From Fulvivirga imtechensis AK7 (GTDB lineage: Bacteria; Bacteroidota; Bacteroidia; Cytophagales; Cyclobacteriaceae), in assembly GCF_000331535.1 (NCBI RefSeq), contig NZ_AMZN01000039.1, positions 33,720 through 97,719 of the forward strand: 64,000 nucleotides of DNA, given 5' to 3'. Shown in pieces: positions 9,954-20,200 of this stretch; the stretch's first letter is position 1; every line of letters begins with the position of its first letter. The position numbers and the translations under genes were made by a program. The notes beneath the pieces are model-generated. The model was not told where the DNA came from and did not search any database. It saw only the letters and a program-made list of their open reading frames with translations.

Positions 9954-10144
9954 GTAAGTCGTCAGACTTACGTCCCATAATTACTAACCTAAGTCTGAAG
10001 ACTTAGTGCATTATAAGCCCAAGTCACCGCTGCGCTAAAGACTTGAACTATTACAAGGTGATTTTTATTTTCACCCCCACATTGGCGCAAGTGTTAAGCG
10101 GTAGCGTCACTTGTGCCTATTATTTTGTAAGTCTTCAGACTTAC
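9954..10144. repeat. REP/BIME palindromes downstream of RAYT
   Basis: This is a composite of palindromes. GTAAGTCGTCAGACTTAC lies at 9954-9971. It is followed by a full unit at 9989-10144 that begins CTAAGTCTGAAGACTTAG (9989-10006) and ends GTAAGTCTTCAGACTTAC (10127-10144). Inside are an AAGTC/GACTT hairpin and a GGCGCAAGTG/CACTTGTGCC hairpin. The unit ends 2 bp from the RAYT stop codon. A near-identical unit lies on the other side of the gene at 10735-10888. Confidence 0.88.
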
Positions 10145-10146
10145 TT

Positions 10147-10707
10147 TTATTCAATAATTATCACATCTAACAAAGCCTCATGTGCTAAGCCATAGTAGTT
10201 TTTAGCACTGCTATATAGATATTCCTCTGGCGACAACACAATACCTGTCTTTACTGGATTTTGATGAATATAATCCAATTTTTGCTGCATTAGCTCATTG
10301 GTATTTAATTCCAGAGGCTGATTATGCTGTTGCCAGAATTGATATTTCTTGTTGTTTGGATTTTTACGTCCATTGTATTCAAACATCCTTAGCATCCAGT
10401 CCTTCCTACTCTCCCTGTCATTGCTTTCAATGGCAGAAGTAATTTCAAATGAAGTATATTTTTTCATATCGCGAACAATATGCTCAATATTCGCACCCCC
10501 CGCCTGTCCGATAATCATGTGAGCATGGTTAGTCATAATGCAATATGCATATAGTTCTAAAGCTTTATTCTCCTGGCAATACCTCATGCTATCAATGAGT
10601 ATATCCTTATAAATCCTTCGTGTAAAAACATCGACCCAATCAACAACGCTGAATGTTACGAAATATAATTTATCCTGATCTCTGAATTTATATTTCCTAC
10701 TCATCAT
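10147..10707 (-). CDS. REP-associated tyrosine transposase (RAYT, Y1/HUH family)
   Basis: This 186-residue protein has the Y1_Tnp/IS200-like fold signature. A compact HUH motif lies in TNHAHMII (His61, His63), and the presumed catalytic tyrosine is in LDYIHQNPV (Tyr146), the classic RAYT context. It is a single-strand endonuclease/transposase expected to act on the palindromes that flank it on both sides. The gene and its repeats sit between the GH65 and haloperoxidase-family genes, in the same orientation, and interrupt what would otherwise be one gene run. Length is normal for the family. It appears intact. Confidence 0.92.
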   Translation of the reverse strand: MMSRKYKFRDQDKLYFVTFSVVDWVDVFTRRIYKDILIDSMRYCQENKALELYAYCIMTNHAHMIIGQAGGANIEHIVRDMKKYTSFEITSAIESNDRESRKDWMLRMFEYNGRKNPNNKKYQFWQQHNQPLELNTNELMQQKLDYIHQNPVKTGIVLSPEEYLYSSAKNYYGLAHEALLDVIIIE

Positions 10708-10734
10708 TTACTAGTTACCGGCACAAGTGTTAAT

Positions 10735-10960
10735 CTAAGTCTGAAGACTTAGTGTATTATAAGTCAAAGTCATCGCTGCGCTAAAGACTTGAACTATGGC
10801 AGGTGCTTTTTATTTCACCCTTACACTGGCGCAAGTGTTAAGCGGTAGCGTCACTTGTGCCTATTATTTTGTAAGTCTTCAGACTTACGTTCTATATTTA
10901 CTCACCTAAGTCTGAAGACTTAGAGCATCGTAAGTCCAAGTCATCGCTGCGCTAAAGACT
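10735..10960. repeat. REP/BIME palindromes upstream of RAYT
   Basis: A second full unit runs from CTAAGTCTGAAGACTTAG (10735-10752) to GTAAGTCTTCAGACTTAC (10871-10888). A further half unit begins CTAAGTCTGAAGACTTAG (10906-10923). The internal hairpins are the same as in the downstream block. Together with 9954-10144 they frame the RAYT gene, which is the arrangement expected of a REPtron. The half unit ends about 25 bp from the GH65 stop codon. Confidence 0.88.
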
Positions 10961-10984
10961 TGAACTATTGGTGGGGTGTGTTTT

Positions 10985-12994
10985 TTATTTTTTCCACCCT
11001 TTTATTTCCAGGGATTTCCACTGCTTGGGTATCCTCTTTTCTTTTTGAACAATTCCTTCATCGGTTATTTCAAGTCCACCAAATCCGGAAAGCACTGCCT
11101 GAAGCATTCCTCCCGCCCCTGTAGCAAAATAAGGGTTTGTTCCACCTGCAGTTTCTGATATTACTCCAAATGGTGGCACCTCATTTGGTCTGTAGCTCTT
11201 CAGAAACAGTTCATATGACTTATCCAGTTCACCTAATCGGGCGTAGAGGGCAGCCAGTACCGATTGCCCCATCGCAGGACCATCAGCGGCCATTCTTGGC
11301 TCATAATACTTTAGATCCTTTCTTATCTGCTCTTCGTCAGCAATTACATCAAGAGGAAATGCCAAAAGGTTAACATCAGCCTGCTTGATATCCACCCCGT
11401 CATAGGTGGCGTTTTCCTTGGTAGTACCGTCAGGAAACTTCAATATAGGAATATTTTCAGCTACATGCATCCAATCAGCATCAGGTTCCAGGCCCAACTC
11501 TTTTGCCGCTTGCGTAGCATATTGCAGCGTAACTTTGGCCATGCCGTTAGTAAAAGCATTATTATCAATATTCTCCTGCCATTCGTTCGCCCCTATTACG
11601 TTATTAATATCGTATCGCCCTGGACCATTTCTTTCCACGCGACTAGTCCAAAAATCAGCTACCTCTTTAAGCACGGGATATCCTCTTGATTTTAGCCATT
11701 CCTTATCTTTTGTCACCTGATAATATTTCCAAAAGGCCCAACCTACATCACCACTGATGTGATGCTGAAAAGGACCGGTCAATGCCCAAACCGGAGTATC
11801 TTCTGACCCATCATCAGAAGACTCCCACGGGTACATAGCGCCACTGTAGCCATGAGCAAAGGCATTCTGTTTCGCTGCTTCCAGTCTCTGGAACCTATAC
11901 TCGAGTAAAGATTTAGCGATTTCAGGCTGTAACATCAATATCGGAGGGTACATCCACAGCTCCGTGTCCCAGAAAACATGGCCGTTGTACCCAAGCCCGG
12001 ATAGACCCATAGGCGACAAACTATATGCAGTGCCTTTTCTTGCAAATGAGTACAGGTGGTATAAAGCAGATCGCACATCCTTTTGCACTTGCAGATCACC
12101 GGTAATTACAATATCGCTATCCCATAATTCACCCCATGCCGCGTGGTGGCGCTTCAGTAGCCGGTCGGTACCCTCTAACATAGCGAAGATAGTTAACCGT
12201 TCGGCCTCATTATGCGGGTCTTCATAGTGCTCACTGGAAACTGCCGATGAGACCACGGCAAATTCATAAGTTTCGCCTGCTTTGAGTTTTTTGTGGAATT
12301 TAGCCAGGTGCATATTGTAATCCCAATCTTCGTGGATCAAGTCAGGTTCTTCACCATGTTTCTCACTGAAAATAAAGCTGTTACTTGCTGCCACTTTATG
12401 TTTTCCTGAAGGGCTATTGCCCACCGAGGTCAGCAACGGTATCTTCACATGCGGACGATCTATTTCACTGTAATAATTCCGTACATCTACGAGATGATTG
12501 GGGGCTTCAATCACGCTCATCGGAGTGATTTGTACTGCCTTTTTCGCCTTTATTCTTATTATTGTCAGGGCGGTATAGGGCAAATGTCTAAGAGACATCA
12601 TAGTGTGTTCTACACTCGCTTTGTCCCCAACATCAAATGTTGTGGTGAGTGCAGCCTGCTTCATATCCAGCACCTGCTTATAATTAGTAATGTTCTTTCG
12701 TGAAACCCTACTTCCATCCACATCCAGGTTCATATTCACATGATTGAATGTTTTTAAGATGTTGGACACCCTACCTCGCTGATAATAATCATACACGCCA
12801 TTGAGTACCACGTCTGTCACTTTCATAGGCTCCGGAGATGACACTATCCCTACCATGCCATTGGCTACTGTCACGCCATAATAATTATTGGGATTGATAT
12901 CGTCAGCTACGATATGCCAGGGGGACCTATTGAAGTCCTGGGCATAAACAACGATAGGGAAGAATATTACAAAACCAATTACGCTAATCTTCAT
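10985..12994 (-). CDS. Secreted GH65 alpha-glucoside hydrolase
   Basis: This 669-residue protein has a signal peptide (MKISVIGFVIFFPIVVYAQ) and the GH65 landmarks. They are YNGHVFWDTELWMYP near 336-350 and GANEWQENIDNNAFTN near 468-483, where Glu471 matches the family's general acid. Glu614 in VISETAGGTN sits where hydrolytic GH65 members have a general base and phosphorylases have a phosphate-binding loop. Export plus Glu614 favour a hydrolase. From memory, the Flavobacterium johnsoniae kojibiose hydrolase has catalytic Glu at almost the same positions. Candidate substrates are trehalose, kojibiose or a related alpha-glucoside. It follows the SRPBCC/GyrI gene by 57 bp and precedes the RAYT element. 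Confidence 0.88.
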   Translation of the reverse strand: MKISVIGFVIFFPIVVYAQDFNRSPWHIVADDINPNNYYGVTVANGMVGIVSSPEPMKVTDVVLNGVYDYYQRGRVSNILKTFNHVNMNLDVDGSRVSRKNITNYKQVLDMKQAALTTTFDVGDKASVEHTMMSLRHLPYTALTIIRIKAKKAVQITPMSVIEAPNHLVDVRNYYSEIDRPHVKIPLLTSVGNSPSGKHKVAASNSFIFSEKHGEEPDLIHEDWDYNMHLAKFHKKLKAGETYEFAVVSSAVSSEHYEDPHNEAERLTIFAMLEGTDRLLKRHHAAWGELWDSDIVITGDLQVQKDVRSALYHLYSFARKGTAYSLSPMGLSGLGYNGHVFWDTELWMYPPILMLQPEIAKSLLEYRFQRLEAAKQNAFAHGYSGAMYPWESSDDGSEDTPVWALTGPFQHHISGDVGWAFWKYYQVTKDKEWLKSRGYPVLKEVADFWTSRVERNGPGRYDINNVIGANEWQENIDNNAFTNGMAKVTLQYATQAAKELGLEPDADWMHVAENIPILKFPDGTTKENATYDGVDIKQADVNLLAFPLDVIADEEQIRKDLKYYEPRMAADGPAMGQSVLAALYARLGELDKSYELFLKSYRPNEVPPFGVISETAGGTNPYFATGAGGMLQAVLSGFGGLEITDEGIVQKEKRIPKQWKSLEIKGWKK

Positions 12995-13051
12995 GAGTCT
13001 TTTTCTGTTTTAATACAATTATTCATGTTATATAAAATAGCAACTATCATA

Positions 13052-13939
13052 TCACTCAATTGGCAAATATACCTCTGCTTTCCAATCCTGTTGGTTCGCT
13101 CCTAACGTTGGATTACTGTGAAAGTATTCAATCGGCAAACCATCAACTTTATAGTTATTCCTATTGGCAAAGTTAACCAATGCATACCACGCTCTATCTG
13201 ATGTAATATAATTCCCATAATATATGGCCTTTAGTGCTTTAGTTTTTTTAATGAGTTTATAGTCAATTTCTTTGACTTTGGGAAGGGAGTCTGTTTGTAC
13301 TATCGGAAAGCAAAAATCAAACTCCAATGTTCCTTTTTCATGATTCCATTTTTCTACTCTTACAATTGGGGGTCCATCTAGCGTAAGATCAAACTCAGAA
13401 ACAAATGAAGTCAATACATCATAATCCTTCATCATTCCCTGAGCCTTATCAATTTGAGCCGTTTTTAAATTTCGACAGGCACAAAAAGAATTAATATTCT
13501 CATTCTCCCCCTCGATCGTAACTTTTGTAATTTCTAAATGAGAGTTAAGTACATCATAAAATTCTTTTACAAGTATTTCTGAATCCTCTTCCATTTTTGT
13601 TTTTGTGAAGGGAACTAGTAACTTGTTTTTTATAGAATTTGATGGCTCAGAAACTTCTACCCGAACATGAGTAATTGAATCGCTATCTAACTCAAACCTC
13701 CATGTGAAAAAGTAATCACTCTTATCCAACTTGATTCTTTGATACAATTTGTTTACTGAATCAATCTTAACAACTGTATAATTCATATACTTTCGATCCC
13801 ATAGTCGAATAGTTTGAATGATATCGCCAGGAGTTGTTTTAGCTTTAAATTTAATAACGAATTGATATGGGATTATAAAAATATATAATCCCAACGCTAA
13901 AATTCCCACTACCAATGCTGGCATTAAAATTTTCTGCAT
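13052..13939 (-). CDS. Membrane-anchored SRPBCC-like / GyrI-like domain protein
   Basis: I choose the start at 13939 (MQKILMPAL), which leaves 1 bp after the upstream stop. The in-frame start at 13975 would overlap that gene by 35 bp. The resulting 295-residue protein has one N-terminal membrane span and an SRPBCC-like middle part. The C-terminal region resembles GyrI/AraC effector-binding domains (KALKAIYYGNYITSDRAWYAL through the final VYLPIE). Such domains bind small hydrophobic or sugar-like ligands. It is tightly coupled to the CRTAC1-type gene and probably co-expressed with GH65. Its role is unknown; ligand sensing or binding in the periplasm is a guess. Confidence 0.7.
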   Translation of the reverse strand: MQKILMPALVVGILALGLYIFIIPYQFVIKFKAKTTPGDIIQTIRLWDRKYMNYTVVKIDSVNKLYQRIKLDKSDYFFTWRFELDSDSITHVRVEVSEPSNSIKNKLLVPFTKTKMEEDSEILVKEFYDVLNSHLEITKVTIEGENENINSFCACRNLKTAQIDKAQGMMKDYDVLTSFVSEFDLTLDGPPIVRVEKWNHEKGTLEFDFCFPIVQTDSLPKVKEIDYKLIKKTKALKAIYYGNYITSDRAWYALVNFANRNNYKVDGLPIEYFHSNPTLGANQQDWKAEVYLPIE

Positions 13940-13940
13940 T

Positions 13941-16900
13941 CTAGTTATGCAATTTATAGAGTTGGACCCCCCCATTATTAATAGTAACTAAAAGATAATT
14001 TTCTTTATTAAAAGGGATAATATTAAAATGTCGAATTGATCTATTATATAAGTTTAGGCCAAGATCAACTCCTAGTATAATATCCTCATCACTTTTAATC
14101 AAGGCTCCTTCAAATGATCCATATCTTCCATGTAAAGGTTTCATTCCAAAGTAATTACCTCCCAGCAAAACTTCATCTTCTCCATTAGCATCAAAGTCAT
14201 ACTTTAATTGGCAAATAATAGGTGCCACCTGAAGATGATTATCAAATGCCACAAATTCAAATTTTCCATTTTCATTACTTAAGTAACCTGATGCAAGTGT
14301 TTGGATACTATAGAGTTTAGAATTTTTCAACTGGTCTTTAGTAAATATTTCATCTATAGTTTTACCTGCAAAATCTTTATAGGATGTAAATTTTTTATGC
14401 AGGCTAATGATTTGACCAGCCAAAACATCATAAGAATCTAAAGGATAATAATTTCCATTCTTTTCTATAGCAATCACCGTTTCTGATTTTCCATTATTGT
14501 CAAAATCATTGTAATACATCTTCATAGGGTACTTCTCTGTAGCCCGAAACTTTGAATTAAGTCCCCAATTACCAATAATATAATCCTGATCTCCATCTTT
14601 ATCAATATCAAAAGCCGTAATAGACTGCCATAGCCCATTTAATGGAGCTGACAGCCTTTCTTCTTTAACAAAGGTACCATTATCATTTTTTAGAAATATC
14701 GGACTCATCCATTCTCCAACAACAATTAAATCCACCGCACCATCATTATTGAAATCTGTCCAAACGGCATCCGTGACCATTCCAATATTATGAAATAAAT
14801 CCTGCTGGATGGATGTGAATGTACCTCCATTATTGAGTAATAAATATGATTTTGGCATACTTCCAAAATCATTTGATACGGATTGATTGCCTATAAAAAC
14901 ATCCTTATCACCGTCTCCGTCAAAATCACTTACCCTAATACATGAGGCATTCTCAAAATAATCAGGAATATCTTTTCGGATCAACTGATCACTTTCTGAA
15001 GATACATAGTAGGTATCCAGCAATGGCGGTGAGTCATTGTAGAAATCTGCTCCGCCACTTGCTATTATTAAATCAGTTTTGCCATCATTGTTAAAATCAT
15101 CCATAACAGCCTCAATATCTTCTTTTATGGAATCCGCTCTTATAATTGGGAAATGCGCGGATTCAAAACCAGAATCGTTTTGGATAAAAATCTCACTTGC
15201 AATTCTCTTTGATCCACCAAAGAAAATATCCATTAACCCATCGTTGTTAATATCTCCGATGGCTGTAGCGGGGCCTCTGTCAGATTGCTGATAAGGCAGT
15301 AATTTCGTTCTATCAAAGTCCGTATAATTATCCTCGGTATGAGTATAGTCCAATCCAAATTGACCAGGATCAATAGGCAAGAACAGCGGAGCTTGCTTCT
15401 TTAAATTTTCATATGAAAATTTAGCCAAATTATCTTTTTTTTCTATTTCAAGAGTTTGGTTAACAGAGACATCATAATATTTCTGAACTTCAGAATTCGG
15501 CCAGATCACTACTAATGAGTCGATCTTCGCCCTTTTTCCAAAACCAAAGTGAATAACAGGTTCTGAAGAGGACTGAAAACCACGCACCGTATACATCTCT
15601 TTGTACTGCATAAGGCCTTCGCTATACACATAGAGCTTTGTGCCTATTCCATATTTATTCGGGTTAAGATAGTCAAGTTTAATTTTGAGATAGTTGAACT
15701 TCTCATTTGTTTGATTAATATAAATACTAACCGGTTGATCCACATTGCTAACTATAATGTCTAAATCACCATCATTGTCCAAATCCGCCAGTCCCGTTGC
15801 GGTAGAGCAGGTATTTTCTGCCGGTAGCCATTGATCTGACATATTATGGAATAAAAAATCGCCCGAACCTTTATAAATATAGTTCTGAATTTTGCCTGAA
15901 GGCATAAGTGACATTGCCTTTTCATCTACAATTTTGGTAGCACCAATAATATCCACGACTTGTTCACTGGACACATATTTGATATAATCCAAGTCATTTG
16001 GTCTACGGGGTATTCCATTAGAAATAAAAACATCCTGATGCCCATCTTGATCATAATCAGCAAATAAGGCGCTCCAACTCCAATCTGTTGCTGCTACATT
16101 GCTCATTAATCCGGTTTCAATAAACCGACCATTACCTTGATTAATTTGCAACATATTTCTTTCAAACTGGTAATAGTAGCCAAATTGATTCACCTTCATA
16201 TTAAGTGTATGGATACCTTCGTCACTCTCCGATCGCTTTAAAATAACTTCATCTTCAGGCAACATATCCAAACTTATCAGGTCCGGGAACCCATCATGGT
16301 TAATGTCAGCTACATCGTTGCCCATCGAAAATCGACTGGAATATGTGAATGATTCTCTTAATTGCTCCCGAAACGTGCCATCACCATTATTAATATAATA
16401 GTAATCGTCCTCATGGAAATCATTTCCGACATAGATATCAGGATATCCATCAAGGTTAAAATCAGCAACGGCTATTCCCAACCCATACCCATTAATTCCA
16501 CCATAAATACCGGCCTCTTCGCTTACATCTACGAACTTATTGCCGTCATTTCTTAATAGCTTATCCCCGGTTTCATATTTCCTGACATTTCTTTGTTTGG
16601 CATGACCGAAAGATTCAGGTGTATGCACAGCATGATTAAGCAAATAGATATCTAAATCGCCATCTAAATCATAATCTAAAAAAACTGCAGATGAGGAAAA
16701 GGAATCGAAATCCAGGCCAAACTCTTTAGAACGTTCAGTAAAAGTATTATCGCCATTATTAATGAACAGCTCATTATGACCTCCTAAATTCTTCAATCCT
16801 ACCACGGCACATACATAAATGTCTAATAAACCGTCTCCGTTTACATCAGCCATAACACTGCCAGTATTCCACGAACTATTACCTGAAACACCGGCCTGCT

Positions 16901-17195
16901 CCGTAATGTCTTCAAATTGAAGATTCCCTTTGTTTAAATATAACTTATTCTTTACCTGGTTTCCTGAAAAGAATAAATCGGGTAACCCATCTCCGTTAAT
17001 ATCTCCGATGGCGACACCGCCACCATTATAAAAGTATAGATAATCAATGATATTAAAATCTTCAGATTGGGTTAATTTGTTTTTAAAATCAATTCCTGAT
17101 CTCTCATTGTCTAGTTTTATAAATAGTTGATCCTGGTCTTTGCAGCCCACAAAAAACAAAGTCAATATCACAAAACTCTCAATAGCCCTTTTCAT
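13941..17195 (-). CDS. CRTAC1-type FG-GAP/VCBS-ASPIC lipoprotein A
   Basis: This 1084-residue protein has a lipoprotein signal (FFVGC, Cys near 18). Many FG-GAP/VCBS blades carry calcium-type DxDxDG loops, for example GDINGDGLPDLFF near residue 65. An ASPIC/UnbV segment lies near 515-580 (VRGFQSSSEPVIHFGFG), and a second set of FG-GAP repeats follows it. These beta-propeller proteins are predicted surface or periplasmic proteins. They often accompany SusC/SusD in Bacteroidota, and no enzymatic role is established. It lies 9 bp downstream of a paralogue and 1 bp upstream of the SRPBCC/GyrI gene. Asp/Asn-rich codons make it compositionally distinct, but this is normal for the family. Confidence 0.88.
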   Translation of the reverse strand: MKRAIESFVILTLFFVGCKDQDQLFIKLDNERSGIDFKNKLTQSEDFNIIDYLYFYNGGGVAIGDINGDGLPDLFFSGNQVKNKLYLNKGNLQFEDITEQAGVSGNSSWNTGSVMADVNGDGLLDIYVCAVVGLKNLGGHNELFINNGDNTFTERSKEFGLDFDSFSSSAVFLDYDLDGDLDIYLLNHAVHTPESFGHAKQRNVRKYETGDKLLRNDGNKFVDVSEEAGIYGGINGYGLGIAVADFNLDGYPDIYVGNDFHEDDYYYINNGDGTFREQLRESFTYSSRFSMGNDVADINHDGFPDLISLDMLPEDEVILKRSESDEGIHTLNMKVNQFGYYYQFERNMLQINQGNGRFIETGLMSNVAATDWSWSALFADYDQDGHQDVFISNGIPRRPNDLDYIKYVSSEQVVDIIGATKIVDEKAMSLMPSGKIQNYIYKGSGDFLFHNMSDQWLPAENTCSTATGLADLDNDGDLDIIVSNVDQPVSIYINQTNEKFNYLKIKLDYLNPNKYGIGTKLYVYSEGLMQYKEMYTVRGFQSSSEPVIHFGFGKRAKIDSLVVIWPNSEVQKYYDVSVNQTLEIEKKDNLAKFSYENLKKQAPLFLPIDPGQFGLDYTHTEDNYTDFDRTKLLPYQQSDRGPATAIGDINNDGLMDIFFGGSKRIASEIFIQNDSGFESAHFPIIRADSIKEDIEAVMDDFNNDGKTDLIIASGGADFYNDSPPLLDTYYVSSESDQLIRKDIPDYFENASCIRVSDFDGDGDKDVFIGNQSVSNDFGSMPKSYLLLNNGGTFTSIQQDLFHNIGMVTDAVWTDFNNDGAVDLIVVGEWMSPIFLKNDNGTFVKEERLSAPLNGLWQSITAFDIDKDGDQDYIIGNWGLNSKFRATEKYPMKMYYNDFDNNGKSETVIAIEKNGNYYPLDSYDVLAGQIISLHKKFTSYKDFAGKTIDEIFTKDQLKNSKLYSIQTLASGYLSNENGKFEFVAFDNHLQVAPIICQLKYDFDANGEDEVLLGGNYFGMKPLHGRYGSFEGALIKSDEDIILGVDLGLNLYNRSIRHFNIIPFNKENYLLVTINNGGVQLYKLHN

Positions 17196-17204
17196 AAAAT
17201 CGTA

Positions 17205-20200
17205 TTATTCTTGTCTATTCGAAGTGAAAATTATTGGTATGCCATTATTAATGGCAGCGATTATATATCTGCTTCCATTTTTGTCAAAAAAAGACTTTAA
17301 GTGCCTTATTTCATCCCGAATAAAAAAGCCACTTTCAGAATAATTTTTCCACGTAAAGTCAAGTTTTCCATTACCAATTAAAACATGGCCATAACTCGCA
17401 TCCTGACGTGAAAATTGAGGTTTCATTTCAAATTTATTGCCACCCATGATAAGATCCATGTTTCCATCACTGTTGATGTCGGTACAAGCTATTGCAGAAA
17501 CATTTGACCACTGTACTTTAGGGGGCAACTTAATGATCGAAAATTTCCCATTTCCTTTATTAACTGCAATAACTGATTCAGAGATATTAGCGGTTTTTAC
17601 TACAGAATTGTCGATTACATCAGGTTGAAAGAGTTCCTGTATAGTTCTTTTTGCATAATCCGATGCCTTTAAATTTTGCTTTTTCAAGCCTGGTAATTGA
17701 GCTGTCAACTCCTTCCTCATATGAATCGGATAATCCCCATTAGTGAAATAAGAAGTTGTTATTTGTTCAATTGTGCCGTTTCCATCAAAATCATTGATCC
17801 ACAACTTCATCGGATTCTCCTGTGTTGCCAAATAAGGAACATTCGATCCAATATTACCCAAAATCAAATCCACATCGCCATCACCATCCAAATCAGAAGT
17901 CTCGAGGCCTCCCCAAAACCCATTTAGTGAATCCAGGTTGCTATCCAATTTACTTAGCCTTCTGCCTGAGTTCTTCATAATTAGCGGAGCGCCCCACTCC
18001 GATATAATAACCAGGTCATCCTTGTTATCATTATCAATGTCCACCCATTTTGCATCAGTGACCATTCCGGCACCTTTTAGATCATAGGCATACCTCTCAG
18101 TACCATCGGTGAAAGTACCATCGCCATTGTTTATTAAGAATAAATGTTGAGGATCAATTCCATAAATACCCGGGACACTTCTTGAACCAATAAATAAGTC
18201 AATATCCCCGTCTGAATCAAAATCATTAGGTGCTATTACGGAAATATTTGTTTTGGCAAAAGGTAAATTGCTCTGAGATCTTGTAAATTCTCCTTTGCCA
18301 TTGTTCAGATACAGACGAGTTTGATAATTATCTTTATCAGCACTGGAGTTTCCCCCGGACCCTACTACCAAATCCAAATCTCCATCGCCATCTACATCAA
18401 AAAATGCTGCTGCTGTATCTTCAAACCCCGCATCATCTAGGAAGCACCGGCTTTTCAAAAGCCTCAATTTCCCGTTTTCAGTATGTTTATAAATACTGCC
18501 TGGCTGGCCTTTTGCCCCACCGACAAAAACATCTTCATTTCCATCATTATCAATATCTCCAACAGCCAGTGCAGGTCCCTCCTTTGACACCTGTTTATAA
18601 ATAAGGCCCTCCTGATCAAAATCATCAAACGCATCTTCTTTATGAGATTCCATTAAAGGCTGATCGACTTCTGTCAAAAATTGCCCCTTTTGTTTCTTTT
18701 TCACGCGTGGCTTATACTCTGTTGCTTCACTTTGGTTAAGTAATATCTTTTGATTTGCCTTTATATTTTTTAACGTTGTAATCTTATTATCAGGCCATAG
18801 TACTGAGATAGAGTCTACAGTCTCATGGGCACCTAATCCAATAGTCATTAGGTAATCCATTGATGATTGAAATCCACGGGATGGCATCTGCTCTTGTAAT
18901 ATAGTGAAGCCTCCTACAAATAATTTAACAGCAGTTCCTATGGCAAAGGTATTACCCCCCATGCCTTTTAATTGAATTTGTAAAAAGTTGTTATCTGTTA
19001 ATTGGCTACTTCTGTTTTCAAAAATAAAAGCTTCCATGTTTACATTATTCACCACCAGATCTAGATCACCGTCTCCATCCAGGTCTCCATAAGCACACCC
19101 ATTAGAAAAACTCGGGATTTCCAAGCCCCACTCATTGGTAGCATTTTTAAATGTAAGGTCTTGGTTATTTTTGTACGCGTAGTTAGGAAGCGGTACCGAT
19201 GGCATCTTGTCAATTATGGAGCTTATTTCTTTCTTCTCCCCAGTTAATACCGTGTTTTGGATTACCTCATTGGCAAAAAAATCAACAAAGTCAATATCAG
19301 TTAAATCATGAATAATTCCATTAGTGACATAAATATCTTTGTACCCATCATTATCCATATCAAACATCAAACCGGCCCAACTCCAGTCTGTTTTGGCAAC
19401 GCCACTGTAATAGGCAACTTCTGAAAACGTATTATTCCCATTATTTAGCTGCAAGGTATTTTGAATATACTGCTGGTAAAAATCTCTCCCTTGCTTCAGC
19501 TTGAAAACATCATAGCTTTCAAATTCCATTACACTTTTGATCCTTTGGTCTTTCTCCGGCATCATATCAGTAACGAATATATCGTTCAATCCGTCATTGT
19601 TAATGTCTGCCATATCTACACCCATTGCTGACAAACATAAGTGCGAAGTCCAGTTCTTTATTTCTTCTGAAAAGGTTCCATCCTTCTGATTTATATATAA
19701 ATAGTCCCTTTCATAAAAATCATTGGAAACATATATATCCGGATATGTATCATTATTTATGTCGCATACAAACACACCTAAACCAAAACCTATCAAACTG
19801 CCATAAATACCAGCTTCTTCACTAACATCAACAAATTTACCGTTATCGTTTCGTAGTAGAACATCACCAACCCCTCTGAAAATTTCAGGTACATCTTCCC
19901 ATTCACTGGCCCTTTTTTCTCTGTCAGAAGCGTAGCCCAGGCTGCTTACTGGAATATTACTATTATTTAATAAATAAGCATCCAAATCGCCGTCCTTGTC
20001 ATAATCAAAAAATGCAGCATGTGTAGAAAATCCACTTTTCGCCAGATTATACTCACTGGCTTTTTCAGTGAATGTTAAATCCCCATTATTGATATAAAGA
20101 TCATTATCATGATTATTTCCCTCCATATTTCCAGCATTGCTGACGTAGATATCTAAAAGACCATCTCCGTTTATATCCACCATTACCACACCGGTGCTCC

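Noticed and set aside
9954..10960. Repeated 18-bp palindromes that could suggest a CRISPR-like array
   Set aside because: The units are palindromic, irregularly spaced, and frame a RAYT gene; there are no equal-length spacers and no cas genes.
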